From Dromiciops gliroides (taxonomy: Eukaryota > Chordata > Mammalia > Microbiotheria > Microbiotheriidae), in the NCBI RefSeq assembly GCF_019393635.1, contig NC_057862.1, positions 154,722,562-154,786,561 on the forward strand: a stretch of DNA of 64,000 nucleotides, given 5' to 3'. Numbering within the stretch: the stretch's first letter is position 1; each line of letters opens with the position of its first letter. The translations under genes were made by a program, and so were the position numbers. The notes beneath the pieces were generated by a model. That model was not told the DNA's origin, did no database searches, and was given only the letters and a program-made list of their open reading frames with translations. Shown piece by piece: positions 33,370 to 44,439 of this stretch.

Positions 33370-33727
33370 TGTAACGATTGGAATAACGCCACCTGCTGGA
33401 TACTTACTGTAGAAGAGTTCTGCCCATGAAGCGAAGGTCTTTGAGGGCAAGACCAGGCATCAGGAAGTGACGCGGACGAGTGGGAGGAGGAAGGAAGAGA
33501 CTGGCGCTCGGTCTGGGGTTTTTCCCTGAGGACGCTGGTGGAGAGCGGAGCTAGAAATGTGCTCTCCCTTTAATAGATAGGAATCTAGGCCTTTCTCTCT
33601 CTCTTTACCAAATTCTTATTCTCCTTAATAAATGCTTAAAAGTCTAACTCTTGCTAAAGCTTATAATTTATTGGCGACCACTCATTAGATATTTTAGACA
33701 GTTTAGCTAGAATTTTAACCCTTAACA
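33370..33727 (+). mobile_element. LTR, group D (3' LTR on plus strand)
   Basis: Begins TGTAACGATTGGAATAACG directly after CAGGGGGGAC, carries AATAAA near 33627 and ends ACCCTTAACA. Unlike group A and B LTRs in U3. Confidence 0.75.
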
Positions 33728-33916
33728 GTTGTGTTATTGTTTTCATTTAAAAAATGAGGCAGAAAGAAGTTAAATGAATTGTCCAGGGTCACACAACTAG
33801 TGAATGTGGCTAAATATGAACTGAGACCTTCTTGACTCTTGGTTCAGTGTTCTATCAATTATGTCCCCTAGCCTTTCCTGTCCAATAAGAATTTTTTTTT
33901 TTTTAAAGAACAAACC

Positions 33917-34084
33917 TAGGTGGAGCTAGGTGGAGCAGTGGATAAAGCATCAACTCTGGATTCAGGAGTACCTGAGTTCAAATCCAGTCTCAGACACTTG
34001 ACATTTACTAGCTGTGTGATCCTGGGCAAGTCACTTAACCCTCATTGTCCCATTAAACAAAAACAAAACAAAACAAAACAAAAA
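33917..34084 (+). mobile_element. Short CORE-SINE (WSINE1-like)
   Basis: Flanked by a 12-bp duplication AAAGAACAAACC (33905-33916 and 34085-34096); tail (AAAAC)n. Confidence 0.95.
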
Positions 34085-34096
34085 AAAGAACAAACC

Positions 34097-35714
34097 AGTG
34101 CATGTCTGCAAGACTTAGAGTTGTTGGTGAACTCTTGGTAATACTGTGATGCCCAAAAAGTTCCTCCTTCCTGCCCACCTTTACTGCCTTCCTCTCCTCT
34201 CAGGTCCCCAGTGTCCTGCTGTCTCCCTCCTATGAAAACCTGTTCTTGGGAAATATCAGATGTTGTTGGACACAGAGCATCCTGAACAGGTTTTAAGAAG
34301 GTGGCTGTGGAGGGAGCTTTTCCTTAAGAACAACAATAATAGAAAATGAGACCAAAATTGTGAGAGGCATAAAAAATGTATGTGTGTGGAGAGGGCGGAT
34401 GAAATTTGGAAGCAAAGGAATGAAGAGGTTTCCTCTCCCATTTTCCCTATTTCTTCCCCAAGCCTCGAGTTCTATTCAAAAACTACCCACAAACACCCAG
34501 AAAATTGTCTGAGCCATTGTTAATTTCCACTGTGCTTACTTGGTACAACTTTTTCCATGTTATTTAAGCAAGTGAAACTCTTCTCCCTCACCACACATCA
34601 GTGGAAGCTAAAATTCAGCATAATTTATTTGTTTTTAGCTATGTTAGCCCACTTAGCCTGCCCAAGGGTTGCCTGGATATCTCCATTCAAATTATTTTAA
34701 AAATCAAAGCATCTCTGAGGCCCAGGGTCTCTCACTGTGTCATATTGGCATGGGGAAAAAAAATCATAAAATAAGAGCAAACTTTGTTCCTTCTACTCTT
34801 TTTGGGCTTGGCTGAAAATGATTCACTAGAATGGATGCCATCCTATCTCAGAACAGTTCAGAGAACTCAAAATTAGAAGTGAAGTTAGAATGAAAAAAAC
34901 AGTGAGTAGCATCCTATGTAGGTCCTTTCTTTCTTCCTCCCTATAAAACCATAGAAATCTATCCAAATAGATTAAATTATAATTACACTGCATTGACATC
35001 CTACACTGTTTCCACATTAAATGCATTCATTATCCGGTAAAAGTTCACTAATAACCCTTTTGATACCAACTCCCTTCTCTACTCGCTCTCTTACTTTACT
35101 TATCAAAAGAGACCCATAAGTTTCTATCTGTTTATCAAAGACCTCCCCACTCTTTCCTGAAACCATTTACTTACTTTGCTCGAGTTTCTGCAAAATGGAA
35201 AAGCTGCCTTTAGAAAGATATAAATAGGGCCAATTTATATATCTTTATTTCCATGGTTCCCACTGAGGATTGAAGGACAAATAAAGCGAGCCTGAGATTT
35301 TTTTTTTTCTTAATGTTACTTCAGCTCTTAGCTATCTCCTTTCTGAGTGCAAATGGATTTCAATTATGCTGAGCCCTGTGAACAGGAAACATGGAATTTA
35401 AGCCTCAAATTTCTCCATTCAGGAGTGATTCAGGTTTGTTTATACAGTCAACTAATCTTTGTGCTAGAGATGTTAATATGCTGTGAACTATCTTTTGATT
35501 TCACATAGAAAAGATCCCCATTCAATTTTCCTTTCCAGGTGTGTTCCATCATAAAGACTCTGATATTCAGATGATTTCTTATTGAACTCCAAAGTCGGTC
35601 ATTAAGTTGGTTTGGTTGCTCGCTGCACACTGTCTCAGTCTTCTTGTGGCTCTAACGTTCATATACATGCCTATAGAAAAAGAATCTGGGTCTCTATCTG
35701 CTCCGTGCATCTGA
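34097..35714. promoter_or_regulatory. 1.6-kb repeat-poor block, candidate conserved region
   Basis: Essentially no recognisable repeat, the longest such stretch in the window. Frames are short and unrecognised. It holds motifs such as CATTGTTAATTTCC and TCAATTATGCTGAG. Possibly conserved non-coding DNA. Confidence 0.25.
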
Positions 35715-35717
35715 TCA

Positions 35718-35900
35718 TGCAATCATAGGATGTTGGCACTGAAAAGGATCTTAGAAGTTATCTCATTCAACTTCCTTATTTTACAGAAGATGAAATGGAC
35801 CTAAAGAAAGCAAGTGACTAGTCTAAGGCCACACAGCTAGCTGCATTTAATGCTAGGACCAGGATCCAAGTTTCATAACTTCCAGGCTAGTTTTTGTTCT
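35718..35900 (-). mobile_element. THER1-like SINE
   Basis: AATCATAGGATGTTGGCACT, CTTATTTTACAGAAGATGAA, GGCCACACAGCTAGCTGC. Confidence 0.8.
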
Positions 35901-35969
35901 AAGATACCACCATCTCTTCTGTCTGTACACCCATCTATTCCTCTGTTCATACAGTCAGTCTAGTTGGAT

Positions 35970-36140
35970 AACCTAAAGTAGTGAAAAGAGTATGACCCTG
36001 GAATCAGCAAGCTTGGGTTCAAGATCCAGTCTCATTATATACATGCTCTGAGGACCTCTCTGTCCTTGGACTTCTCATCTTGAAAATGTAAAGTTTGGTC
36101 TGTATGATTTCAAAGGTCCCTTTCAGCTACAAGGTATTTT
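35970..36140 (+). mobile_element. THER1-like SINE
   Basis: CTTGGGTTCAAGATCCAGTC, TCTTGAAAATGTAAAG, AAAGGTCCCTTTCAGCTAC. Confidence 0.75.
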
Positions 36141-36219
36141 TTTGTTTGATTTTTTCAGCTACAAGGTTTCAAAAACTATTTAGCTACCTAGTCATCTAAT
36201 CTAAATTTATCTATCACCA

Positions 36220-36455
36220 GACAGCTAGGTGGCTCAGTGGATTCCAAGCACTGGGCTTGGAATCAGGAAGATTCATCTTTGTGAGTTCATATCTGGGCTC
36301 AGACATTTACTATCTGTGATCCTAGGCAAGTCATTTAACTCTATTTCCACATCTGTAAAATGAACTGGAGAAGAAAATGGCAAACCACTCCAGTATCTTT
36401 GCCAGGAAAATCCCCCAAGTAGTCACAGAGTCAGATATGATTGAAATGACTTTTA
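36220..36455 (+). mobile_element. Long CORE-SINE (MAR1-like)
   Basis: CAGCTAGGTGGCTCAGTGGA, GAACTGGAGAAGAAAATGGC, GAGTCAGATATGATTGAAA. Confidence 0.93.
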
Positions 36456-36499
36456 AAAACCCCAATCTATCACTTATCTATTTATCTGTCCATCCATAA

Positions 36500-36705
36500 A
36501 AATAATAGCATTTATCAAGTGCTTTAAGGTTTGCAAAACAATTTACAAAGATGATGTAATTATTATTACCCTCATTTCACAGATGAGGAAACTGAGGCAG
36601 ACAAAGATCAATTAACTTGTCCAGGGTCACTCAACTAGGCAAATATTTGAGATCACTTCTAAACTCTGGTCTTCCTCACTTCAGGCCTAGTATTCTATAC
36701 ACTTA
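36500..36705 (-). mobile_element. MIR-like SINE with 3' extension
   Basis: AATAGCATTTATCAAGTGC, CATTTCACAGATGAGGAAAC, GTCCAGGGTCACTCAACTAG. Confidence 0.88.
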
Positions 36706-36709
36706 GCTT

Positions 36710-36782
36710 TTATCTATCTATGCATCTATGTATATATCCATGTACCTATACACATATCTATGTATCTATTTGTGTATCTATT

Positions 36783-36814
<32 letters not shown>

Positions 36815-36850
36815 TGTATGTATGTATGTATGTATCTGTCTGTCAGTATC
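36710..36850. repeat. (TATC)n-like and (TATG)n microsatellite
   Basis: A perfect TATG run at 36786-36834 flanked by TATC/TATG variants. A similar TCTA-rich block lies at 37145-37275. Confidence 0.95.
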
Positions 36851-37275
36851 TCTCTATCTTTGTGCAACCCCCCACCCCCAGTCCCAAAGCCCATTGATAT
36901 GGGATTCTCTTTTCATTGGTAGACATAAATGCCTTGACCTGCATCAGGGTGGGGTGGAGTTTGCAAGTGTGGGAGAGAGATGAATGTTGAAAACTATCTT
37001 TATATGTAACTGAAAAAAAATACTATTAGGGAAAAAAAATATCTGAATAAAAGGAGTGGGAGAGAGCTTCAATCTTTTGAGTCTTCATCTCCGCCAATGA
37101 GGAAAGAGTCCTATACGAATAGGTTTTAGGATTGGGGTTGCATATATATCTACGTATCTATCTGTGTCTCTATGTATGTATTGTGTATGTATATGTGTAC
37201 CCAGTATCTATCTACCCACATGTCTATCATCTATCTATCAGTTATAATTTATCTATCTATCCATCTATCTGATAT

Positions 37276-37919
37276 GTTATATTTAATAATAGGAAAGGAA
37301 AATTAGAAAATGATTTAAAGTTCTTGCTGCTTACATTTCACTTTCAATGGTAAAACATTCATTTTATAATCTATGGCCTTCTTTTGGATTTGGAATGTTG
37401 GACTATGTAACATAATAGTATGCTCCAGTGCTTCATGGGAGTGAAATGAAAAGACAATTAGGATGGCCTGACTGTGAAAAGATGTCACCTCATCTTCTTG
37501 TAATGAGTTCTGGAAGAACAGTAGGGCTCCAATGAGGCATAGGTCACCCTGAAATAAACATAAATTACTTGGATATGAGTCCCTAATCCAGCCTCCTTTT
37601 TCCAAGGAGATACCAAGGTCCAGCTCTCAGAGGTCCTCTATGCCCTGTGTATGGCTGATCTTATCTCTACAACAGGGAAGTGAAACATTGGCTCTGTCCC
37701 TATTGTAGTGAGAACTTAACGCTTTGCTATAATTAGCCAGAATGTCTGGGGAAAGTTGTGGGCTCCAGAAAAGAAAGGGTCAGGAGATGTAGGGTCCTAC
37801 CAACTTGCATTGCAATGGGCAGTAGACTGTATCTTCAGTGAAGAACTATATCTTCGGTGACCTCAAATGGAACAGGGGTATTGAAGTATTGATATCAGAT
37901 TTAACTCCCTATCTTCATT
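37276..37919. other. Unique or unassigned sequence
   Basis: A 96-residue minus frame (37315-37605) is not recognised. No repeat named. Confidence 0.4.
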
Positions 37920-38075
37920 TTTTTTTTGTTTGTTTGTTTATTTTGGTGGGACAATGAGGGTAAGTGACTTGCCCAGGATCATACAGCTAGTAAGTGACAA
38001 GTATCTGCAGCCAGATTTGAACTCAGGTCCTCCTGAATCCAGGGCCAGTGCTTTATCTATTGCACTACCTAGCTG
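37920..38075 (-). mobile_element. Short CORE-SINE (WSINE1-like)
   Basis: T-rich tail, GACAATGAGGGTAAGTGAC, head CTACCTAGCTGGG. Confidence 0.93.
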
Positions 38076-38566
38076 GGTATTTTACAACCAGAATTCTTAG
38101 AAGTAGAGAAGTACCAGGCTCCCTGTTAGGGTTTATTTTTCAGATCAAGTCTCAAATTTGCCATTCCCCCAGAGCCTTAAGTGTGACATACCTCCAGGAC
38201 CTTCTTGCCAAAAGGTGCCTTTGACACATGGGTTATGTTTGTTTAAATCATGTTTTCCTGGGGTTTTTTCCCCATGCTTTCCTAGGAGGCTCCCTATGAT
38301 GGCAATGACTAAGCTTGGCTCCAAAGAAATGAGCTGTCAGGACACGTGAAATTCAAACATACTTAGGAAATTCAAACAGACTCATGAAAGGCCAACCTGT
38401 ATCCCTTGTTAATGGCCTGTAAAGAAGGCTAAATCTTTGGAGTTAAGAAACAATTAGCTTTGCTTCTTTGAAGTATAAGTAGGAACATGACTTAGAAATG
38501 TGCTGCTTGTTCTTCTCAGCTTCTAGAATTGGAATTCTCATGTCCATTTAAGGATAAAGATGAAAG

Positions 38567-38720
38567 GGGCAGCTAGGTGGTCCAGTGGATAGAGCACCAG
38601 CCCTGGAGTCAGGAGGACCTGAGTTCAAATCCGGCCTCAGACACTTGACACTTACTAGTTGTGTGACCTTGGGCAAGTCACTTAACCCCAATTGCCTCAC
38701 CAGAAAAAAAAATAATAATA
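38567..38720 (+). mobile_element. Short CORE-SINE (WSINE1-like)
   Basis: 17-bp duplication AAGGATAAAG(A/T)TGAAAG at 38550-38566 and 38721-38737; close to consensus. Confidence 0.95.
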
Positions 38721-39027
38721 AAGGATAAAGTTGAAAGTAAAGGCAAATGTGAGCATGCTGTGACCAGATAGGGTTTAGGGTAAGTGGTCATATGTCTGAA
38801 TCTAAGGTTTCCTAGATGATGCAGGCCCCTGTATATAGTAGGTTCTTAATAATTGTCTTTTGAATTGAAATGTTTTTTCAATAAGCCAGAATTCCTAGAG
38901 TCCCTTGAATGATAGAGGAGAAGCCTTAGGGCAAACTGGAAAGATAGCTTTTCCAAGGCACATGGCAAAAATTGACCAAAGGGATGGAGGCTGTGGTTAG
39001 AAAAGTAGAAGAAAGGGAAAATCATAG

Positions 39028-39145
39028 GCTCATAGATATAGAACTGGAAGGAAACCAGGGATACTATCGAATCCAATTCCTTAATTTTACAGTGCAGGAA
39101 ACTAAAGTCAGAAAGATTATGTGTCTTGCCTGGAGTCATTGAAAA
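39028..39145 (-). mobile_element. THER1-like SINE
   Basis: CTCATAGATATAGAACTGGA, TTAATTTTACAGTGCAGGAA. Confidence 0.75.
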
Positions 39146-39767
39146 AAAAAATTAGCCTGAGGAAGGCACAGGGGAAAGGCTAGCATTCACTGAGAGTGTG
39201 AAAAAAATGGGCAAAGGGGACATTTGAAGTGAAAAATCACATGTTCTGACTATCACCTCTGCTGTGGACATGGCATTGTCCATTAGTCTTTGGTGATCAT
39301 TTGCTTTTACAACTACTGAACATGTGGGATAAGCCAAGCCCTTGAAGAAAGCCCAAGTTAATGGAGACAGGATGGATTAATTTCTCAGGTTCTGCTCCAT
39401 CCCATAAGTTGAAAAGCTCATGGTTAATTTTATGGGTAGCATTGTGAAGAAAACATTTTAATTGTTCTTTCTTCACTTTAATGTATAAATTTTCCTCTCC
39501 TGCCTATGGTGATCTCTTTCTTCTTGGAAAGAGATGTTGTTGTAGGGGGAGGGTAGAAGAGGGATAATATGGTACTGGAAGTCAAGAAACTCTTGAGATC
39601 ATAGACTGATTTTTTTTCTTTGTTTTTCCAGTGCCCATGACAAAGCAGGATAGGAATGCCTGGAGCAATGATTTTGTTGGCATAGGTAATTATCAGATGA
39701 AGAGGATTTCCTCTATTAAGACAGGTTAGCACCTTCTGTGTAACTTAGAGTCTTAGGATAGTTTCCT
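39146..39767. other. Unassigned sequence
   Basis: No gene or repeat recognised in about 620 bp. Confidence 0.4.
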
Positions 39768-39895
39768 AAAACACTGGGTTAAGTGACTTGCTCAGGGTCG
39801 CATGACTAATATGTGTTGGAATCAGGACTCGAACCCATCTCTTCCCTGTTTCCTAGTCCAGCTTTCTATCCATCACATCACATTTCCTTTTGATA
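39768..39895 (-). mobile_element. MIR-like SINE fragment
   Basis: GGTTAAGTGACTTGCTCAGG and GGACTCGAACCCATCTC. Confidence 0.75.
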
Positions 39896-40064
39896 GCCCA
39901 AGAAAAGGTTTAATAAATGCTTATTGAATAATCTGAGCTTCTAGGTCCAGCTGGGCCCCCAGTAACTTTCTATGTGGTGGTCATCAAGAAATATAACCTC
40001 TTTGAGACTGCTAAAATCACTTTCATATCTAAAAATCCAATCAAAATGTAAAACCTAAGGTCTA

Positions 40065-40300
40065 TAGCTCACATTTACATGGCACTTTAAGGGTTACAAA
40101 ATGCTTTGCACATATTATCTCATTTGATCTTCATGACAACCTTGTGAGGGTAGGTGCTATAATTATGGTCATTTGATGGAAGGGGAAACAGATTGAGAAG
40201 ATAAGTGACTTACCCAGGGTCACACACCTAACAAGTGTCTGAGGAGGGATTTGAATTCAGGTCTTTCTGACTCCAAGTTCAGTGCTTCATCTACAAAGTG
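40065..40300 (-). mobile_element. MIR-like SINE with 3' extension
   Basis: TTACATGGCACTTTAAGGG, CTTGTGAGGGTAGGTGCTAT, GATTTGAATTCAGGTCTTTC. Confidence 0.9.
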
Positions 40301-40890
40301 AAGCTGCTTCTCTCTAGCACTCATTTTGTTACTAAATTTTATATTGCCTTACAGGTGAATCTATAGATATCATATAGTTATGTCAATGCTTAAAAGACTG
40401 AAAGAGTATACTCTGAGAAAAGTAAAGGAGGTAATTCCTCCAGTGACCCAGATTGATACCCACAAAGTCACGAAATGACAGAATTCACAGAAACTCCTCT
40501 CTGAGTGAGCAAACAGACTTCAAGAGTCACTGTGGCCAAAGGCCAGCAAGGTATTTGGCTTCTCTGAACTAAACTATTCTGGTCTTGTGATAATAGATGG
40601 ACAGTTCACTACTAGGCCCATTCCTGAAGCCTTTCCATCTTTGTAGAACCTTATGATCTGTTGAAAGTCTTTGAGAATGCAGGCTCCATCAGCTTAATGC
40701 TGCAAAGAAGCATCAGAATAGGAGAGATAACAGAGAAGGACATTTCTGGAGATAGCCTATACATATATGTGACCTGGGGCAAAGCTGCGGTCTTCTCAGC
40801 CTAGTTTCAGCTCTGATAGGGAAAGAAGACTTAGACATGTGGAAGAGTTAGAAAATAGTATGGGTAGATATGTGGGAAGGGGTAGGGAAG
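40301..40890. other. Unassigned sequence
   Basis: No gene or named repeat. Confidence 0.4.
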
Positions 40891-40894
40891 GGAA

Positions 40895-41155
40895 CAAGCA
40901 TTTATTAAGCACCACTATATGTCAGACACTGTGTTAAGGACTTTACAAATATCTTGTTTGATGCTCACAACAACCTTGAAAGGTAGGTGCTATTAATTAT
41001 TTCCATTTTATAGTTGAGGAAGCTGAAGTAGACAGTGGTTAAGTGGTTAAACCCAGGGTCATGAATCTAGGAAGTTTCTGAGGCTGCATTTGGACACAGG
41101 TTTTCCTGACTCCTGGCTCAGCATTCTATCCACTGAGCCACCTAGCTGCCTCTAT
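40895..41155 (-). mobile_element. MIR-like SINE with adjacent ancient repeat
   Basis: AAGCATTTATTAAGCACC and TCAGACACTGTGTTAAGG on the left, then CCATTTTATAGTTGAGGAAG and head CCACCTAGCTGCC. Confidence 0.8.
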
Positions 41156-41315
41156 GTAAGATAAGTATTTGCCTGTGTGCATGGAGTTGTGTGTGTCTGT
41201 CTATATATATGATACACATACATATGTGCACACACTTCTATATGTACACATATATACACATCTATTATATATCTGTGTATGTGTATATACATACACATAC
41301 ATTAACACTTATCCT

Positions 41316-41477
41316 GGGGGCAGCTAGATGGCGCAGTGGTAAAGCACCAGCCCTGGATTCAGGAGGACCTGAGTTCAAATCCGGCCTCAGACACTTGACA
41401 CTTAACTAGCTGTGTGACCCTGGGCAAGTCACTTAACCCTCATTGCCCCACCAAAAACAAAACAAAAAAACAACAAC
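41316..41477 (+). mobile_element. Short CORE-SINE (WSINE1-like)
   Basis: 12-bp duplication AACACTTATCCT at 41304-41315 and 41478-41489. Confidence 0.95.
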
Positions 41478-41489
41478 AACACTTATCCT

Positions 41490-41910
41490 ACATGCCTGCC
41501 CACACTGTTTTCTGACCCTTCTATGTATTGAAGTCTTCTTTCCTTAACACAGCTGAACCTAGCATATGAAGACCATAACCTTGCCTCAGGTCACTGAAAT
41601 TAAGAAGGCACTGAAATAATCTATACTTACCAGCTTCCCTAGAAGCAGTTTCACCATGTCCTTGGGTCTCCACCCACTGGAATCAGTAAAGGCCTTTCTT
41701 TGCTTCTCTATGGGGCTGTATCCCCACATCTGTCCCCCCATGGACCCTTTTGTCCTAAAGTCTGATATCTCCTACTCCCAGCATCTGTTCTGTGCTTGCT
41801 CCTGGGCAACAGAATTTCTAGTTATGGCACTGCACCTCAACTAGACTATAACCATATTGAGGGCAAGGGCGATATCTGAACTTTTTCTGTACCTGCCCTG
41901 ACCCACACAC
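41490..41910 (+). mobile_element. Possible L2 fragment
   Basis: ACTAGACTATAACCATATTG and GAGGGCAAGGGCGATATCTG resemble an L2 3' UTR; the rest is too diverged to assign. Confidence 0.4.
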
Positions 41911-42239
41911 ACTGAGGGTCTCTAAAATGGAGCTGACCAGATGTAGAAAAATAGACAAAACAGTTCATAAGTGCCTTCTATGTGTCAGGCATTTTGCTAC
42001 ACAATGAGAATACAAATATCAGCAATCAAGATGGTCCCTGCTGGGAAGTACCTTACATCCTAATGGACACTGGAAAGGGGAATAGGAGGGCATGATACAT
42101 GTGTTGCTATGGTTTTTGATGGACAAGAAGTGAGGCAGAAGCCTAGTCTGGGGAAAGATAAGGTGAAAGCTCACCTATCATAGCACAAGGGGAGTCCACG
42201 GGGTGGCCCACGTGGCATCTTTTAAGAAACTCCACCCCA

Positions 42240-42570
42240 CGGGGCAGCTAGGTGGTGCAGTGGATAACACATCAGCCCTGGATTCAGGAGTACCTGAGTT
42301 GAAATACAGCCTCAGACACTTGACCCTTACTAGCTGTGTGACCCTGGGTAAGTCACTTAACCCCCATTGCCCCACAAAAAAAAAATTTAAAAATAAAGCT
42401 TATAGGTAAAAAAATTTTTAAAAAAAGGGGCAGCTAGGTGGAGCAGTGGATAGAACACCGGCCCTGAATTCAGGAGGACCTGAGTTCAAATCCGGCCTCA
42501 GACACTTAACACTAGCTGTGTGACCCTGGGCAAGTTACTTAACCCCAATTGCCTCACTTAAAAAAAAACA
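42240..42570 (+). mobile_element. Two short CORE-SINEs in tandem
   Basis: Copies 42240-42385 and 42427-42570. One duplication, AAACTCCACCCCA, flanks the pair (42227-42239 and 42571-42583), so the second probably inserted into the A-rich tail of the first. Confidence 0.93.
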
Positions 42571-42725
42571 AAACTCCACCCCAAAGACCTAACAAAGGTG
42601 ATGCCCAGAGCTGTAACATGGCTACATGAGTCCATTTCTCACTCTCAATTTCCATAGCTGTAGAATCTATCAACTTGAAAATCTGATACAGGCAAAGCAA
42701 TTTGGTCTTTTGTTTTTTCATACAG

Positions 42726-42908
42726 ATCCATCAAAATATGTGTCAGATTTGGTCACTGGAGAAGCTATGAAAAATGCAGGTGTGGGTGTGCACTGCAATA
42801 TAAGTGACTGTGGGTATATCTATGGGGCATCTAGAGATCCCCATGCAAACCCAGGCATATTTCGCTCAGGCAAAGAAAATTGTGTTTACTATTTGAATGT
42901 GCCACTTG
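42726..42908 (+). CDS. Candidate orphan exon, phase 1-1, CUB-like
   Basis: A pyrimidine-rich acceptor (TTTTGTTTTTTCATACAG, ending 42725) precedes an open block of 183 nt, followed by the donor CTTG/GTAATG at 42909. Both splice sites are phase 1, as is usual for extracellular modules. The block reads four cysteines (HCN, DCGY, NCVYY region) with CGYIYGA then NPGIFRSGKENCVYYLNVPL, which loosely resembles the start of a CUB domain (C-G-x-I ... C-x-x-x-x-x-P-x-G). I do not recognise the gene. It could equally be a chance frame: the open frame continues past the donor for 24 codons to a stop. Confidence 0.3.
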
Positions 42909-43299
42909 GTAATGCTCTTTATTGTTACCATTATTATAATTCAATTAATGGTTCAGGGAGCTCTAATTTACTCCTACTATGAAAAAAAATCTATAACTTA
43001 ATGTCATTTTATCCCCCTCCCCCAGTTTTTCTAAATTGCTATCCTTTTGATAATGTGTATATAATTATTGAATACTCCCCGATTCTACCCTGACTTCTAT
43101 TTATTAGTCTCACCAACTTCTCTGCTCTACTGTCAGGGAGTGATGGGATTAAAAAAAAAATGTTATAATTGATGCAATTAAACCTCAAGACAAGACATAC
43201 ATTTCAGCTCTTTTATTCTTTTTTCTTTCTTTCTTCCCCCAAGTTCCAGAAATTAAAACAACAACAACACAACAGCACAAAAGCATATTCGTTGTTGAA

Positions 43300-43660
43300 A
43301 ATGAATCACTGGGATGCACAGGACTCTCGTTTTGCTCAGAGAACTTAATAGAACACCCACAGCAAACTTGGAGTCACATTGTTCTCGTCAATTACTGGAG
43401 AGGCCTCCGGTTTCTCCATTTTAATTGCTCTAAGCAGGGAAGCTTTAGTCACTGTGCAACGTACCCAAGCATGTATGGAGTTTAATGAATCATACTAAGT
43501 CTGCACTCTAAGCAATTAGGTAAATCTAGCTGTTAGTTAGTGAGGCATAAAATAAATTTAATCTCTCTTCTAAAAAATCAATTATAGTGCTGTAATGTAT
43601 AATTCAATTTGGGTCATGCTACATAAATTTTCTGTTTTTAGGATGTTTTTAAACTGGTTG
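43300..43660. promoter_or_regulatory. Repeat-free block, candidate conserved element
   Basis: Contains GTCAATTACTGGAG, CATTTTAATTGCTC, AGCAATTAGGTAAA and ATCAATTATAGTGC, a run of homeodomain-like TAAT cores. No repeat visible. Confidence 0.35.
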
Positions 43661-43678
43661 TTATTAGATTTTGCAAGC

Positions 43679-43691
43679 TGTGTGTGTGTAT

Positions 43692-43734
<43 letters not shown>
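43679..43734. repeat. (GT)n microsatellite
   Basis: About 27 TG units with one TATGAG interruption. Confidence 0.96.
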
Positions 43735-43735
<1 letters not shown>

Positions 43736-44439
43736 TTGTGAGTTCAGTGGAGGGTGGGAGGAAGGGAGACTATTAAAGAGAGCATAGATTATTTGGGAAA
43801 CAAGTGCCAAGGTACCTCTATTACTAGGCCTGTCATTTCAATTTCTCAGGTCTTTATCAAGTATCTGAAATATGCGCAGTCATAAGCTAGGTTGGGAGCA
43901 GGGGTGAAATGAAAAAAACAAACAAACCATGAAAAGACACAGTTCCTGTCCTTTGGGACCTTACTGTCTACCTGAGAAGACAAGTCCACCATACATAGAA
44001 TCATTGGAGAAGAATAAAAGACCGTATATAATCTAAGGTTATATTGCATGGATGTGTGAGATGGGCTTAGAGAAGGGAGAGATGATTTAGAGTTTCCTAG
44101 AGAAGGTGGCCCTTGAGGTAGATCTCAAAAGGATGGGTTTAGATTTAGATTACTTAATTAAAGATTTAGGCTAATACAGAGGACTTCAGAGGGTAGACCA
44201 GTATGAGCAAGGTAAAAGAGATTGGAATGAGCATCACCTGTTCTGGGAACAAAATGTAGGCTAGGCAAGATGGGGAATGAATATTTCCCTTATCTCCTAG
44301 GATTAGACCATAAAATCCTTAAAGGCAGGAATGAAGTCTTAGTTCTATGTTCCGAGCATGCCTGACACAAGGCTAGGTAGCTTTTAGATGTTGCATAAAT
44401 AAAAACTGAATTGTATAGTAAGAAGTTGGGTTACTAGTC
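43735..44439. other. Mostly unassigned sequence
   Basis: An ancient-repeat-like stretch lies at 43855-44020 (GTTCCTGTCCTTTGGGACCT). No gene. Confidence 0.4.

Larger units (their letters stand above)
32086..33727. mobile_element. ERV insertion with two outward-facing unlike LTRs
   Basis: A single 1,642-bp insertion bounded by GTTG at 32082-32085 and 33728-33731. Left end: minus LTR (32086-32551). Right end: plus LTR (33370-33727). Each has its polypurine tract on the inner side. No gag, pol or env frame is recognisable inside. Confidence 0.75.
31980..33870 (-). mobile_element. MIR-like SINE split by the ERV insertion
   Basis: Left half 31980-32085 (AATTCATATAGCCCTTTAAG, CACAACAACTCTGGTAGG) and right half 33732-33870 (ATTTAAAAAATGAGGCAG, GTCCAGGGTCACACAACTAG). 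Removing 32086-33731 joins them into one ordinary SINE. Confidence 0.88.

Noticed and set aside
36720..36983. Tyrosine/valine/methionine repeat frames
   Set aside because: Translation of the (TATG)n microsatellite.
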